Positions 41,023 through 54,194 of a DNA stretch of 64,000 nucleotides are shown piece by piece. Position 1 is the first letter of the stretch, and every line of letters starts with the position of its first letter. The position numbers and the translations under genes are program-made. Under the pieces are notes generated by a model, which saw only the letters and a program-made list of their open reading frames with translations, did not search any database and had not been told where the DNA came from. Origin of the DNA: Aminobacter aganoensis (GTDB lineage Bacteria > Pseudomonadota > Alphaproteobacteria > Rhizobiales > Rhizobiaceae); NCBI RefSeq assembly GCF_014206975.1, contig NZ_JACHOU010000001.1, positions 682,001-746,000 on the forward strand. The letters run 5' to 3'.

Positions 41023-41623
41023 TCAGCGCTTTTTGGCGGCCCGCTTCACCGAACAGGGCGTGTAGCCGCCGGCATGGAGCCGGCCCGTGGTCATCTCGAG
41101 CCTGATCGGCAGGTCGCGCATCGCCGACACGTTCAGCTTGCGCGCGGCCGCCAGCGCCACCTCGCCGCAGGCATGCGCGTCCTCGGCCGCATTGTGGTGC
41201 TTGAACGAGAAGTCGATGGCGCGACACCTCGTTCAGCCGGTGCGAGGCAAGATCCTGCCACACCGCCTTTGCCATCTTGAGCGTACAGGCATAGTCGATG
41301 CTGGGACAGCTGACCCCGTACAACTGATAGCTCGCCCTCAGCACGCTCATGTCGAACGACGCATTGTGGGCGACGAGCAGCGTGTCCGAGAGGTCGGCCT
41401 CGAACTCCTCCATCACCTCTGGAAACTCGGCAGCATCCTCGACATGCTCCGGACGGATGCCGTGGACGGCGATGTTGAAGCGCGAGAAACGCATATCTTT
41501 GGGGCGGATCAGCCGCTCCTCGACGCGGATCACCGCGCCGTCCTCGATCCAGGCCAGGCCGACGGAACAGGGGCTGCTGCGCTGCTCGTTGGCAGTTTCG
41601 AAGTCGATGGCAAGTGCACGCAT
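41023..41623 (-). pseudogene. DEDDh 3'-5' exonuclease (RNase T/DnaQ fold), frameshifted
   Basis: The N-terminal part (MRALAIDFETANEQRSSPC, ExoI motif with Asp-Glu) and the ExoII region (SDTLLVAHNASFDMSVL) read in one frame to about 41219. There the frame changes: downstream the expected IDFSFKHHNAAEDA (ExoIII His and Asp) and LEMTTGRLHAGG...KRAAKKR lie one base out. The span is 601 bases, not a multiple of three. In the present frame the protein instead runs on to 40970 with an unrelated basic tail. Either a real disruption or a sequencing error. It follows ligA by eight bases. Confidence 0.8.
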
Positions 41624-41631
41624 GAAGTCGA

Positions 41632-43869
<2,238 letters not shown>

Positions 43870-43917
43870 TCAGCAGGATCGCGATCGCTCCTGACATAGA
43901 CCTGTCAATGATGCGGC

Positions 43918-45594
43918 TCAGGAAGCAGCGGCAACATTTTCGCGCAGCAGCCGCTCTGCGGCGGCGCGAGCCTCTTCGGTGATCGACGCGCCCGAGAGCA
44001 TGCGCGCGATCTCCTCCTGCCGCGCCGTGCGGTCCATCTCATGGATGCCGGTCGCCACCTTGTCGGTGTTGCCCTTCTTGGAGATGAGGAAATGCGTCGC
44101 AGCCCGTGCCGCGACCTGCGGCGCATGCGTCACCGACAGCACCTGAACCCGGCTGGCAAGACGAGCCAGGCGCTGGCCGATGGCATCGGCCACAGCACCG
44201 CCAACGCCAGAGTCGATTTCGTCGAACACCAGGGTCGGTGCCGAGCCGCGATCGGCAAGCGCCACCTTGAGCGCGAGCAGGAAACGCGACAGCTCGCCGC
44301 CCGACGCGACCTTCATCATCGGACCAGGACGCGTGCCCGGATTGGTGCGCACCCAGAACTCGACCTGGTCGATGCCCTCGAGCATGCGGTTGTCGGCTTC
44401 GCTCGATATCTCGACTATGAACTCGGCCCGCTCCAGCTTGAGCGCCGGCAGCTCGGCCATGACCGTCTTGCGTAAGCCTTCGGCTGCCGTCTGGCGCAGT
44501 TCCGACAGGCTGGAAGCGATGCGGTCATAGGCATCGCGCGTCGCCTTCGCCTGCTGCTCCAGCACCTGCAGCCGTCCCTCGCCCGCATCGAGGTCGGCCA
44601 GGTCGGCAACCATCGTGTCGCGCAGCTGCGCCAGATTGTCGACGGCGACATTGTGCTTGCGGGCGGCGGCGCGCAGCGCAAACAGGCGCTCTTCGGCCTT
44701 TTCCAGCCGCTGCGGATCATATTCCGTTGCGCGCAGCGCCGCATCGACGCCGGATTGCGCGGCATCGAGCGAGATCATCGCCTCGTCGAGCGACTTCACC
44801 ACCTCGTCGAGCAGGCCGGGCACCTCGGCCGCCTTGCGCTGCAGCCGGCGCAACAGGCTGGCCAGCTGCGGCAGCGGCGACGACGAGCCGGACAGCACGT
44901 CCTGCGCGTCCTGGATCTCGGAAGCGATCTTTTCGACCCGCATCATGGCGGCGCGCAATTCGGCGAGTTCGCTTTCCTCGCCCGGTTGCGGATCGAGCTT
45001 GGCCAGTTCGGTGACCGACGCGCGAAGATATTCGGCCTCGCGCGCCGCAGCCTCGACGCGGGCGCGATGGCGCGACAGCTCCTGCTCGGCCGTACGCCAG
45101 AGTTTCCAGGCCTCCGCCGTCGCCCTCGCCTCCCCGACATGGCCGCCGAACGAATCGAGCACCTCGCGGTGGGCGCCACCATCGACCAGTGCGCGATCGT
45201 CGTGCTGGCCATGAATCTCGACCAAAGCGCGGCCTATGTCGCGCATCAGGGTCACGCTGGAAGGTTGGTCGTTGACGAAGACACGCGTGCGCCCGTCGGC
45301 GGTCTGCACCCGGCGCAGGATGATGTCGCCGTCGTCGTCGATGGCATTGTCGGCGAGCAGCGTCCGCGCCGGATGGTTGCGCGCAACGTCGAAGACCGCC
45401 GTCACCTGGCCCTGTGTGGCACCGTGGCGGACGAGCGAAGCATCGCCGCGCGCGCCGAGCGCGAGCGACAATGCGTCGAGAAGGATGGATTTGCCGGCAC
45501 CGGTCTCACCCGTCAGCACCGACAGGCCCGGCATGAAATCGATGTCCAGCCGTTCGATCAGGACGATATCGCGGATCGACAGGCGCGAGAGCAT
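43918..45594 (-). CDS. recN: DNA repair protein RecN
   Basis: SMC-like ATPase for double-strand break repair, 558 residues. The Walker A LTGETGAGKSILLDAL contains Lys35; the Walker B region is LVFDEIDSGVGG with a preceding GGELSRFLLALK signature; in between is a long coiled coil (about 160-400) rich in Glu/Leu. It lies 10 bases from bamD and 132 bases from ligA, in the same orientation. Confidence 0.96.
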   Translation of the reverse strand: MLSRLSIRDIVLIERLDIDFMPGLSVLTGETGAGKSILLDALSLALGARGDASLVRHGATQGQVTAVFDVARNHPARTLLADNAIDDDGDIILRRVQTADGRTRVFVNDQPSSVTLMRDIGRALVEIHGQHDDRALVDGGAHREVLDSFGGHVGEARATAEAWKLWRTAEQELSRHRARVEAAAREAEYLRASVTELAKLDPQPGEESELAELRAAMMRVEKIASEIQDAQDVLSGSSSPLPQLASLLRRLQRKAAEVPGLLDEVVKSLDEAMISLDAAQSGVDAALRATEYDPQRLEKAEERLFALRAAARKHNVAVDNLAQLRDTMVADLADLDAGEGRLQVLEQQAKATRDAYDRIASSLSELRQTAAEGLRKTVMAELPALKLERAEFIVEISSEADNRMLEGIDQVEFWVRTNPGTRPGPMMKVASGGELSRFLLALKVALADRGSAPTLVFDEIDSGVGGAVADAIGQRLARLASRVQVLSVTHAPQVAARAATHFLISKKGNTDKVATGIHEMDRTARQEEIARMLSGASITEEARAAAERLLRENVAAAS

Positions 45595-45604
45595 CTATCG
45601 AAGG

Positions 45605-46474
45605 TCAGGCGCCGGAGAACATCTTCCCGGCCTTGGAAATCCATGAGCCGGCATTTTCACGCGGCTCGAGACCGCTGGTCTGCAGCAGCTTGTACGAATC
45701 CTTGTACCACTGGCTGTCAGGATAGTTCTGGCCGAGCACGGCAGCTGCCGTCTGGGCTTCCGAGGTCAGGCCCATCGCGTAGTAGGTCTCGACAAGACGG
45801 GCGAGCGCTTCTTCGATATGTCGGGTGTTCGAGTAGTTTTCGACGACATTGCGGAACCGCTTTGCCGAGGCGATGTATTCGCGGCGCTCGAGATAATAGC
45901 GGCCGATCTGCATTTCCTTGCCGGCGAGTTGGTCGCGGGCGAAGCGGATCTTGGCGTTGGCGTCGTCGACATATTCCGACGCCGGCCAGCGCTGCACGAC
46001 CTCGGTCATCGCCTCGATGGTGCGGCGGGCTTCCTTCTGGTCCTGCGTCACGTCGCGGATCTGGCGGAAATAGCTGAGGCCGATGATGTATTGCGCGTAG
46101 GCCGCGTCATCGGTCGACGGGTAGAGCGCGAGGTAGCGCTTGGCCGAATTGATGGCCTCTTCATAGGAACCCTGGCGATAGCTGGCGAAAGCGCCCATCA
46201 CCATCGACTTGCGTGCCCACTCGGAATACGGGTGCTGGCGGTCGACCGCCTCGAACTTGCGGCTGGCCTCCTTGAGGCGGCCTGCATTGAGGTTGGCGAG
46301 GCCCTGATTGTAGAGCACGTCGGCCGGTTCGGTCTGCTCGACATAGGTTGCCAGATCGACATCGGCTTCGCCCGACATGCAGCCGGACAGCGCAAGCGTC
46401 GGAGCGACGAGCGAAAGCGCCACAACCAGAGGCTTCACGCGCAATTTCGATCGATCGGCTCGTATCAATGACAT
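45605..46474 (-). CDS. bamD: outer-membrane assembly lipoprotein BamD
   Basis: Lipoprotein of the BAM complex, 289 residues from the ATG at 46472-46474. The signal peptide ends in lipobox LSGC (Cys near residue 28-32). The mature part shows tetratricopeptide-like repeats: [52 protein letters not shown] and [14 protein letters not shown] position between lpxC and recN is standard in Hyphomicrobiales. A longer upstream frame is not conserved. Confidence 0.95.
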   Translation of the reverse strand: MSLIRADRSKLRVKPLVVALSLVAPTLALSGCMSGEADVDLATYVEQTEPADVLYNQGLANLNAGRLKEASRKFEAVDRQHPYSEWARKSMVMGAFASYRQGSYEEAINSAKRYLALYPSTDDAAYAQYIIGLSYFRQIRDVTQDQKEARRTIEAMTEVVQRWPASEYVDDANAKIRFARDQLAGKEMQIGRYYLERREYIASAKRFRNVVENYSNTRHIEEALARLVETYYAMGLTSEAQTAAAVLGQNYPDSQWYKDSYKLLQTSGLEPRENAGSWISKAGKMFSGA

Positions 46475-46658
46475 CACAGAGTTTCGCCCCTTTGGCGCTG
46501 TTTCGCTTTTAGGCAATGGCCATAGATCACAACTGGCCGTGCCGGGCAACGCTATCAGCCGGCAATCGCGCAATTTTGTGGCAGGTCAAGATGCATGCCA
46601 TTTCGCCGGGCGAGTGGTGCAGCCACGCCACACCGTCAAACCGGCGATTTGCCTTCCG

Positions 46659-47594
46659 TCAGAGGGTCCAGGGCGCGTGGACTGCGGCACTGACGGCAAT
46701 CAGTTCGGCCGAACGGCCGCGCTCGCGGCGCGACGTCTCGACGACCTCGAAGGCGGACCGGTCCGAAAGCAGGCGGCGCAACGCAGCCGCGTTCAGCCTG
46801 TGGCCGCCGCGATAGGAACGGAAGCAGCCGATGAACCGCGCACCTCCAAGGGCAAGGTCACCCATCGCATCGAGCGTCTTGTGGCGCACGAATTCGTTCG
46901 GAAAACGCAAGCCTTCGATGTTGATGATCTGGTTGTCGTCGCCGATGACGACGGAATTCTCGAGCGACGAACCGAGTGCGTAGCCGGCTGCCCACAGGCG
47001 CTCGACGTCCTTCATGAAGCCGAAGGTGCGGGCACGCGAGATGTCGCGGCGGAAGATGTCGTCGTTGATGTCGGAAGCAAAGGACTGGCGGCCGATCGCC
47101 GGGCTTTCGAAATCGATCTCGACCTCGAATCGCGTGCCGCCATAGGGGCGGAACTCGGCCCACGAGGCGCCGCTTTCGATTCGCACCGGCTTGAGAACGC
47201 GGATGTAGCGGCGCTTGACGCCCTGCACCTCGATGCCCGCTTGGTCGATGGCTTCGACAAACTGCGCAGCACTGCCGTCGAGGATCGGAATTTCGGCGCC
47301 TTCGACTTCGATCACCAGATTGTCGATGCCGAGGCCGAACAGGGCGGCCATCAGATGTTCGATCGTGGCGACATGCTGGCCGGCGGGGTCACCAAGCAAG
47401 GTGCAAAGGTCGGTCGCACCCACTTCTGACACAATTGCGCGGAATTCTCGGTCAGCAACCTGAAACACCACGCCCGTATCCGCGTCTGCCGGCGCGAAAT
47501 GGATGGCTACCGGTTTGCCGCTATGAACGCCAATGCCCGACAGCGTGACACGCGATTTGAGTGTTGTCTGATAGTCCTGCAAGTCGATCCCCAT
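46659..47594 (-). CDS. lpxC: UDP-3-O-acyl-N-acetylglucosamine deacetylase LpxC
   Basis: Zinc enzyme for the committed step of lipid A synthesis, 311 residues. It starts MGIDLQDYQTTLKSRVTLSG and has SGKPVAIHFAPADADTGV, the zinc His in ATIEHLMAALFG, a second zinc site in RHKTLDAMGDLALGG (His and Asp) and the catalytic-side GGHRLNAALRRL. The ATG at 47592-47594 is the best start. The 380-base region to ftsZ separates it from the division cluster. Confidence 0.96.
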   Translation of the reverse strand: MGIDLQDYQTTLKSRVTLSGIGVHSGKPVAIHFAPADADTGVVFQVADREFRAIVSEVGATDLCTLLGDPAGQHVATIEHLMAALFGLGIDNLVIEVEGAEIPILDGSAAQFVEAIDQAGIEVQGVKRRYIRVLKPVRIESGASWAEFRPYGGTRFEVEIDFESPAIGRQSFASDINDDIFRRDISRARTFGFMKDVERLWAAGYALGSSLENSVVIGDDNQIINIEGLRFPNEFVRHKTLDAMGDLALGGARFIGCFRSYRGGHRLNAAALRRLLSDRSAFEVVETSRRERGRSAELIAVSAAVHAPWTL

Positions 47595-47974
47595 ATGCCC
47601 GTCCAATCAGGCCCGTTCCATCGCGTTGCAGCGACGGGCCCTTGTCGGCTCTGATGGACGGGGCCTCATCCCCACTGCACCCGTCCGGCCGACCTTGAGG
47701 CGCCATGCATCCGCCTGAACCGGCGAAAGACGTCCCAACATTCCAACTCTGCATGCATCACGCAAAATCCAGGACAGACGTCCCGTCGGATGCACCAATC
47801 GGCGCGAAGATAGTCTTCCGGATGATAGACTCCAAATCACGGTTTCTTACTCTGTGTAACTGCCGAGACGCTTCGACTCGCCCCGTCAAGTCAATGATTT
47901 GACTGATCTTTTCAGATCAAAAGGCGGGCGTCGAGACGCCCGCCTTTCAAACAGTGTTACTGCTCGTTCACAGT
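47595..47974. other. lpxC-ftsZ intergenic region
   Basis: A 380-base gap with the lpxC leader/promoter on its left and the ftsZ terminator on its right. No coding frame in it looks credible; it is moderately less GC-rich than the neighbouring genes around 47800-47920. A specific lpxC promoter could not be fixed by eye. Confidence 0.5.
47920..47947 (-). terminator. rho-independent terminator of ftsZ
   Basis: AAAGGCGGGCGTC (47920-47932) and GACGCCCGCCTTT (47935-47947) pair perfectly; read leftward the stem is followed by TTGATC. It lies 28 bases after the ftsZ stop codon and marks the end of the ddl-ftsQ-ftsA-ftsZ unit. Confidence 0.85.
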
Positions 47975-49669
47975 TCAGTTGGCTTGCCGGCGAAGGAACG
48001 CCGGAATCTCCAGCTGGTCGTCTTCCTGAGTCCGTGCCTGCGGTGCCAAGCGGCCGTGCTCATCGAGCTGTCCGCGGCGCGGCGCGTAGAGCTGCGATTC
48101 CTGGCCGGTGACGCGGCGCTGCTCCGGCGCGGGCTGGCGCAGCTTCGGCTCGCGCGGCTGCGCGGGCTGCAGGCGTGCCGGCTCTTCCTCGCGGCGGGTC
48201 AGGCCGCTCGTCAGGCGCTTGAGCAGGCCCATCGGACCGCGGTCCTCATGGTCCGCCGGCTGGGCCTTGGCTTCCACCTCGGCCTTCACCATCGGCGGGA
48301 AGTCCTCGACGCGCGGCATGCGGGCCTGGACCGGCGCTGGCTGCATCATTTCGCGCTGCGGTGCCACCTGCGGCTGGGCCACCGGCTGCGGAACCGGCTG
48401 GTGGAACTGCTGCGGCTGCGGCTGGTACTGCTGGACCTGCGGCTGGGCAGGCGGAGCGGCAAACAGCTTGCTCTGCGGACGGAACTCTTCACCCTGCGGT
48501 GCGGCCGGGCGTGGCTGGGCCATGGCTGCGGCGTTGGTCTCGGCGAGGCGGATGGCCTCGGCGACCGGGTCGTTGGTGCGCACTTCCATGCGCGGCTGCT
48601 CGACCGGTGCCGCCTGCACGACGGGACGAGGTGCCTCGACCTGACGCTGGGCCGGCTTCGGTGCCTGGCGGATGGTCAGAGGTGCAGCGGCCATGTCGGC
48701 GGCCGACTTGTCGATGCCGGTGGCAACGACCGACACGCGGATGACGCCTTCCAGGTCCTCGTCGAAGGTGGCGCCCAGGATGATGTTGGCGTCCTGGTCG
48801 ACTTCTTCGCGGATGCGGGTCGCAGCTTCATCGACTTCGAACAGGGTCAGGTCGCGGCCGCCGGTGATCGAGATCAGCAGGCCCTTCGCACCCTTCATCG
48901 AGGTCTCGTCGAGCAGCGGGTTGGCGATCGCAGCTTCCGCGGCGGCCATCGCACGGCCCTCGCCCGAGGCTTCGCCCGTGCCCATCATCGCCTTGCCCAT
49001 CTCGCGCATCACCGAACGGACGTCGGCGAAGTCGAGGTTGATCAGGCCTTCCTTGACCATCAGGTCGGTGATGCAGGCAACGCCCGAATAGAGCACCTGG
49101 TCGGCCATGGCAAAGGCGTCCGCGAAGGTCGTCTTGTCATTGGCCAGGCGGAACAGGTTCTGGTTCGGGATGACGATCAGCGTGTCGACGCACTTCTGCA
49201 GCTCTTCGATGCCGTAGTCCGCCGTCTTCATGCGGCGCTGGCCTTCGAAGTGGAACGGCTTGGTGACGACGCCGACGGTCAGGATGCCTTTTTCGCGCGC
49301 GGCGCGGGCAACGACCGGAGCAGCACCCGTGCCGGTGCCGCCGCCCATGCCTGCGGTGACGAAGCACATGTGGGTGTTCGACAGGTGATCGATGATCTCG
49401 TCGATGCACTCTTCAGCTGCGGCGCGGCCGACTTCCGGCTGCGAACCGGCGCCGAGACCCTCGGTGACATGCGCGCCGAGCTGGATCAGGCGCTCGGCCT
49501 TCGACATGGTCAGCGCCTGGGCGTCGGTGTTGGCCACCACGAACTCGACCCCGCGCAGGCCGGCAGTGATCATGTTGTTCACCGCATTGCCGCCGCCGCC
49601 GCCGACACCGAACACGGTGATGCGGGGCTTGAGCTCGGTGATGTCCGGCTTTTGCAGATTGATCGTCAT
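47975..49669 (-). CDS. ftsZ: cell division protein FtsZ
   Basis: Tubulin-like GTPase forming the Z ring, 564 residues. N-terminal GTP loop [16 protein letters not shown], tubulin signature [16 protein letters not shown]7 loop [13 protein letters not shown]. Residues 320-550 are a long Pro/Gln/Arg-rich linker, and the C-terminal peptide ends [10 protein letters not shown]. The long linker is typical of Hyphomicrobiales FtsZ. AGGACGAGG before the ATG gives a strong ribosome site. Ends the ftsQAZ unit. Confidence 0.98.
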   Translation of the reverse strand: MTINLQKPDITELKPRITVFGVGGGGGNAVNNMITAGLRGVEFVVANTDAQALTMSKAERLIQLGAHVTEGLGAGSQPEVGRAAAEECIDEIIDHLSNTHMCFVTAGMGGGTGTGAAPVVARAAREKGILTVGVVTKPFHFEGQRRMKTADYGIEELQKCVDTLIVIPNQNLFRLANDKTTFADAFAMADQVLYSGVACITDLMVKEGLINLDFADVRSVMREMGKAMMGTGEASGEGRAMAAAEAAIANPLLDETSMKGAKGLLISITGGRDLTLFEVDEAATRIREEVDQDANIILGATFDEDLEGVIRVSVVATGIDKSAADMAAAPLTIRQAPKPAQRQVEAPRPVVQAAPVEQPRMEVRTNDPVAEAIRLAETNAAAMAQPRPAAPQGEEFRPQSKLFAAPPAQPQVQQYQPQPQQFHQPVPQPVAQPQVAPQREMMQPAPVQARMPRVEDFPPMVKAEVEAKAQPADHEDRGPMGLLKRLTSGLTRREEEPARLQPAQPREPKLRQPAPEQRRVTGQESQLYAPRRGQLDEHGRLAPQARTQEDDQLEIPAFLRRQAN

Positions 49670-49739
49670 AGTCCTCGTCCTTTTTGCCTTTCAAGCCGCT
49701 TCGCCGTGCGGCCGCCAATGGGGCTGTCCCCGTCAATTC

Positions 49740-51050
49740 CTAAAAACTGTCTCTCAACCACTGACTCATGCGATGCAGTTTTCCGCCAGTTCCCGTCGCC
49801 CTGAAACGGGAAATCCCTTGCGCCGATTGGCTCTCGATGCCAGCCATCTGCGGGTAGATGAGAAGCCCGACGGCGGTCGCGAAAGCCGGCCCCTTGGCCG
49901 CCTCCGGCAGACCTGCCACGCCGAGCGGGCGGCCGATGCGCACATTGCGGCCGAGAATGCGGCGCGCTGCCTCGGGCAGCCCGACGAGTTGACTGGCGCC
50001 GCCGGTCAGGACGACGCGCTTGCCGACGGCATTGCCGTAGCCAGACTTGTTGAGCCGGTCGCGCAGCAGTTCGAGCGTCTCGTCGATGCGGGCGCGAATG
50101 ATCCGCGTCATCACAGAGCGCGGAATCTGCAGCGGCACTTCGTTGTCGTCGACGCCGATCGGCTGGATGCTGATCATGTCGCGATCGTCGGTGGTGCCGG
50201 GCAGTGCCGAGCCGTGCATGACCTTGAGACGCTCGGCGTCGTCGAGCCGGGTCGACAGCCCCTTGGCCATGTCCATGGTGACGTGGTTACCGCCGACCGG
50301 AATGGCGTCGGCATGAACGAAGCGGCCTTCCGAGAAGACCGACAGGGTCGTGGTGCCGCCGCCCATGTCGATGCAGGCGGCGCCCATTTCGAGCTCGTCG
50401 TCGACCAGTGCTGCCAGGCCGCTGGCATAGGGCGTCGCCACCAGGTGCTCGACCGACAGGTGCGAACGGTTGATGCAAAGCTCGAGATTGCGCATCGGCG
50501 CCGAATCGCCGGTCAGCACATGCATGTCGACGCCAAGCGTGTCGCCGACCATGCCGCGCGGATCGCGCACGCCACGTTCGGCATCGAGCGAAAACGCCAC
50601 GGGCAGCGAATGGATGACGTCCCGCTCGGCCTTCAGCGCCTGCTTGGCGCCGGCAGCCAGCACGCGCCGGACGTCGGCTTCCTCGACCGCGTGGCCGCCG
50701 AGATTGATCGTGGCGGTAAAAGCCTCGCTCTTGATGCGGCCGGCCGAGAGATTGACGATCAGCGAGTCCGCCGTCAGCCCGGCCATGCGCTCTGCAGCGT
50801 CGACTGCCAGGCGGATGGCGTGCTCGGCGCGATCGAGATCGACGACCACGCCCGACTTCACGCCTTGCGATTTCTGGTGGCCGATGCCGATGACCTGGGC
50901 CTGGTGAGTACGCCCCTTGAGCAACTGGCTACCTTCGGCCGGCTTCAGCTTGGCCACCACGCAGCACACCTTGTTCGAACCGACATCGAGCACCGTGAGG
51001 ATGCCCGAGCGACGCGAAACCGGATCTTTTTGACCGCCAAGCCAGCTCAT
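49740..51050 (-). CDS. ftsA: cell division protein FtsA
   Basis: Actin-like protein that links FtsZ to the membrane, 436 residues. Features are LDVGSNKVCCVVAKL (phosphate 1 region), VVVDLDRAEHAIRLAVDAAERMAG (1C domain), ACIDMGGGTTTLSVFS (phosphate 2) and VLTGGASQLVGLPEAA (adenosine). The C-terminal end carries the amphipathic LHRMSQWLRDSF, the membrane-targeting helix. GGGGAG precedes the ATG, and the start overlaps the ftsQ stop by four bases. Confidence 0.97.
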   Translation of the reverse strand: MSWLGGQKDPVSRRSGILTVLDVGSNKVCCVVAKLKPAEGSQLLKGRTHQAQVIGIGHQKSQGVKSGVVVDLDRAEHAIRLAVDAAERMAGLTADSLIVNLSAGRIKSEAFTATINLGGHAVEEADVRRVLAAGAKQALKAERDVIHSLPVAFSLDAERGVRDPRGMVGDTLGVDMHVLTGDSAPMRNLELCINRSHLSVEHLVATPYASGLAALVDDELEMGAACIDMGGGTTTLSVFSEGRFVHADAIPVGGNHVTMDMAKGLSTRLDDAERLKVMHGSALPGTTDDRDMISIQPIGVDDNEVPLQIPRSVMTRIIRARIDETLELLRDRLNKSGYGNAVGKRVVLTGGASQLVGLPEAARRILGRNVRIGRPLGVAGLPEAAKGPAFATAVGLLIYPQMAGIESQSAQGISRFRATGTGGKLHRMSQWLRDSF

Positions 51051-51988
51051 GTTCTGCTCCCCGCCTTCGCCTTGACGACCTTCGGCTTGGCCTTCAGCGC
51101 GTCGGCACGACGCTCGACCGCTTCCGGCGTGAGCTGCACCACCAACCTGTCACCGAAACGCATGTCGATCGCCGAGATGTCGCGCGTCAGGATCGCGTCG
51201 TCGCGATCGAGTGCAGCAAGATCGGCAAGAGCCGTATCGACCCTGTTTTCCGGCAGCTTGACGGTGATGCCGTTGTCGAGACGCAGGTCCCAGCGCCGCT
51301 CACCGATGCGGATGTAGCCCCGCACGCGCGACGCCAGCTCCGGATAGGCCTGGACCTTGGCGACGAAATCGGACCCGCGCTCGGCGGCACCGAAACCAAT
51401 GACGAGCGGCAGGGAGACCTGGCGCCCGCCCGTGAAGGGAGCAATGACCTTGCCGTCCTTTTCAACGACGCTGAGCTGGCTGCCATGCTGCCAGATGGCA
51501 AACGCATCGCGCTCGTCGACACGCACCTCGATGGTGTCGGGATAGACCTTGCGGACGGCGGCATCGCGAACCCAGGGCAGGCTGACGATGCGCTCGCGCG
51601 CTTCTTCGGGGTTGAAGCCGACCAGCGACGTCCAGCCATCGAGCTCGAGCTTGTCGAGAATGTCGATTTCGGATGTCTCGCGGTTGCCCGAGACCTTGAT
51701 CTGGTCGACGGCAAAACCGCTGCGCGCCGTCACGCCCTGGACCAGCGCCGGGAAATGACCGCCGACATAAGCACCATAGAGCGAGCTCGCGGCCAGGAAC
51801 GCCGCAGTCAGCATCGACGCGGCATAGGGCGGAGGAGTGAACTCCCCACGCCCGAAGCGCGACAGCATGCGAACCGGTTTGCGCAGCAGCCGCGGCAGCA
51901 CGAAATGCTCCGCGGACAGGGACAGCCCGAAGACGCGCGGCGTTGCGCCGTTCACCCTCCCGCTATCTCCTGATCTCAACGCAAACAC
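51047..51988 (-). CDS. ftsQ: cell division protein FtsQ
   Basis: Bitopic divisome protein, 313 residues from a GTG at 51986-51988 with GGAGGA six bases upstream, inside the ddl 3' end. The N-terminus is cytosolic, a membrane helix lies near residues 60-80 ([20 protein letters not shown]), then a POTRA domain ([19 protein letters not shown]) and the FtsQ beta domain. An upstream TTG at 52009 would add seven residues without a ribosome site. Overlaps both neighbours. Confidence 0.94.
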   Translation of the reverse strand: MFALRSGDSGRVNGATPRVFGLSLSAEHFVLPRLLRKPVRMLSRFGRGEFTPPPYAASMLTAAFLAASSLYGAYVGGHFPALVQGVTARSGFAVDQIKVSGNRETSEIDILDKLELDGWTSLVGFNPEEARERIVSLPWVRDAAVRKVYPDTIEVRVDERDAFAIWQHGSQLSVVEKDGKVIAPFTGGRQVSLPLVIGFGAAERGSDFVAKVQAYPELASRVRGYIRIGERRWDLRLDNGITVKLPENRVDTALADLAALDRDDAILTRDISAIDMRFGDRLVVQLTPEAVERRADALKAKPKVVKAKAGSRT

Positions 51989-52902
51989 GAAGCGTCCTCC
52001 ACCATCCAACTCAACAACTCACCAAACGTATGCCCGGCATGGGCAGCAATCTCAGGCACCAGCGACGTCGGCGTCATGCCGGGTTGCGTGTTGACCTCCA
52101 GCCAGACGACCTCTCCATTTTCGGAATGGCGGTCGTCGTACCGGAAGTCAGACCGGGAGACGCCCCGGCACCCGATCGCTTGGTGAGCCTTGAGCGCCAG
52201 TGTTTGTATTTTTTGGTAAATATTCGGTGAAACTTTCGCGGGGCATTCGTGCTTTGATCCCCCGGCAACATATTTTGAATCATAATCGTAGAAGGCGTGC
52301 CCGGTCGGGATGATCTCGCAGACGCCGAGCGCGACATCGCCCATCACGGCGCAGGTCAGCTCCCGTCCATGGACGTAGCGCTCGACCATCACAGTGTCGC
52401 CGTAGCGCCACTCCGAAGACGAGATCACCTGCGGCGGATGCGACTGATCCTCCTTGACGATGACCACGCCGAAGCTTGAGCCTTCCGACACCGGCTTGAC
52501 CACGTAGGGCGGCTTCATCGGATGCTGGTCGCCGATCGCGAAACGGTCGAGGACCCGGCTTTCGGCAATCGGAATCCCGGCAGCCTTGGCAACCTTCTTC
52601 GACTGCTCCTTGTTCATGGCAAGCGCCGACGCCAGCACGCCGGAATGGGTATAGGGAATGCCGAGATATTCGAGGATGCCCTGGATCGTGCCGTCTTCGC
52701 CAAAGGGACCATGAAGCGCATTGAACGCGACGTCCGGCTTGAGCTCGGCAAGCACCGCGCCGACATCGCGACCGACATCAACCCGGGCGACCCGATACCC
52801 CACCTGCTCGAGCGCATCGGCACAGGCATTTCCGGACGACAGGGACACAGGCCGCTCGGACGAAAACCCGCCCATCAGGACAGCGACATGCTTCGACTTC
52901 AT
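51976..52902 (-). CDS. ddl: D-alanine-D-alanine ligase Ddl
   Basis: Makes the D-Ala-D-Ala dipeptide with ATP, 308 residues from the ATG at 52900-52902. ATP-grasp features include [56 protein letters not shown] and the Mg-binding [20 protein letters not shown]. Its 3' end overlaps ftsQ. DdlB is the usual name when linked to ftsQ. It starts the ddl-ftsQAZ unit. Confidence 0.96.
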   Translation of the reverse strand: MKSKHVAVLMGGFSSERPVSLSSGNACADALEQVGYRVARVDVGRDVGAVLAELKPDVAFNALHGPFGEDGTIQGILEYLGIPYTHSGVLASALAMNKEQSKKVAKAAGIPIAESRVLDRFAIGDQHPMKPPYVVKPVSEGSSFGVVIVKEDQSHPPQVISSSEWRYGDTVMVERYVHGRELTCAVMGDVALGVCEIIPTGHAFYDYDSKYVAGGSKHECPAKVSPNIYQKIQTLALKAHQAIGCRGVSRSDFRYDDRHSENGEVVWLEVNTQPGMTPTSLVPEIAAHAGHTFGELLSWMVEDASCLR

Positions 52903-53228
52903 CCCCGGCAATCCCCTCTCAACTCCGAACACAACGCCTTGTTTCCAAAGACCGAATCGCTGCCGTCCGGAAGTTGACGCTCCGGATGAAAACGCGGGTT
53001 ACGCGTCACGCGACTCAAATCAGGAAACGCTTTAGGTCAGAGAATCAGAGACTTGATTCCGTGGCAAGTGCCGATTGAAATTCATTGCCATTTCGTGACC
53101 TCGGGCGAATCCCGGGAACACCTGGATGACAGTGGTGGAAGGCAAAAATCGGGCAGCAAAAAGCCCTCGCTGCGCCACGCATCGAGGGCTGAAATGATTG
53201 TCCGGACGGCTGCCCGGAACGGAGTTTC
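52903..53228. other. ddl-murB intergenic region
   Basis: A 326-base gap holding the murB terminator (53162-53190) at the right and the likely ddl promoter at the left. No coding frame is convincing; specific promoter hexamers could not be fixed by eye. Confidence 0.5.
53162..53190 (-). terminator. rho-independent terminator of murB
   Basis: AGCCCTCG (53162-53169) and CGAGGGCT (53183-53190) form the stem; read leftward it is followed by TTTTTGC, a clear T run. It lies about 40 bases after murB, so murB ends the mur/ftsW unit and ddl begins a new one. Confidence 0.88.
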
Positions 53229-54194
53229 CTAGAGCATTTGCCCAAGAAACTCCTGCACTTCGCGGCCGGCCTTGAACTGGCCGATGCGCTTGATTTCCCA
53301 GTGCAGGCGGATGCCCGAATTCTCCAGCACCCGGCTGCGCACCGTCTCGCCGAGAAATTCGAGGTCGTAGCCGGTCGCATTGCCCGTGTTGATCATGAAG
53401 TTGCAGTGCATCGGCGACATCTGCGCGCCGCCGATCATCAAGCCACGGCAGCCGGCATTGTCGATTTCCTTCCACGCCGAGCTGCCCTCGGGGTTCTTGA
53501 AGGTCGAGCCGCCGGTCTTCTCACGGATCGGCTGCACCGTCTCGCGATGGTGCTGGACCGCATCCATCGCCGCCTTGATGGCGTCCTTGTCTTCCGCGTA
53601 GCCCTCGAAGGTCGCCGACGTGAAGATCAGGTCGGCAGCCGCCGACGAGTGGCGATAGCTGTAGCCCATGTCGGCGTTGGACAGCACATGCAGCTTGCCC
53701 TGGCGATCGAGCGCACGGACCTCGACGACCCGTTCGCGCGTCTCGACGCCGTTGGCGCCCGCATTCATGCGCAAGGCGCCGCCGATGGCGCCGGGGATGC
53801 CGTGGTAGAAATGGAAGCCGCCGATGCCGCTGTCATGGGCGAGTGCCGCGACGCGCTTGTCGGGCGTCGCCGCCCCTGCCCGGATGCCGGTCGGCGAGAT
53901 CGCCACAGCCTCGCCGAAGCCCTTGGCCGACAGCCGCACGACGAAACCGGGAATGCCGCCCTCGCGCACCAGCAGGTTGGAGCCGATGCCGACGACCATC
54001 ACCGGGACCTCTTCCGGCACCGCCTTCAGGAAGGCCGCGAGGTCGTCTTCGTCGGCCGGCTGGAACAGCGCCTGGGCCAGGCCACCGGCACGAAACCAGG
54101 TGATCTTTTCCATCTCGGCGCTGGGCGTGATGCGCCCGCGAAGTCCGGACAGGCGGTCGCCGAGCTTTTCGATCAGCGCCTCGCCACCCGTCAC
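53229..54194 (-). CDS. murB: UDP-N-acetylenolpyruvoylglucosamine reductase MurB
   Basis: Flavin-dependent reductase of peptidoglycan precursor synthesis, 321 residues from GTG 54192-54194, which overlaps the murC stop by four bases (GTGA). FAD motifs are [13 protein letters not shown] and [26 protein letters not shown] holds the catalytic Ser region and GSTFKNPEG marks type II MurB. Ends [11 protein letters not shown] much longer same-frame reading through murC is not a fusion protein (see rejected items). Confidence 0.95.
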   Translation of the reverse strand: MTGGEALIEKLGDRLSGLRGRITPSAEMEKITWFRAGGLAQALFQPADEDDLAAFLKAVPEEVPVMVVGIGSNLLVREGGIPGFVVRLSAKGFGEAVAISPTGIRAGAATPDKRVAALAHDSGIGGFHFYHGIPGAIGGALRMNAGANGVETRERVVEVRALDRQGKLHVLSNADMGYSYRHSSAAADLIFTSATFEGYAEDKDAIKAAMDAVQHHRETVQPIREKTGGSTFKNPEGSSAWKEIDNAGCRGLMIGGAQMSPMHCNFMINTGNATGYDLEFLGETVRSRVLENSGIRLHWEIKRIGQFKAGREVQEFLGQML

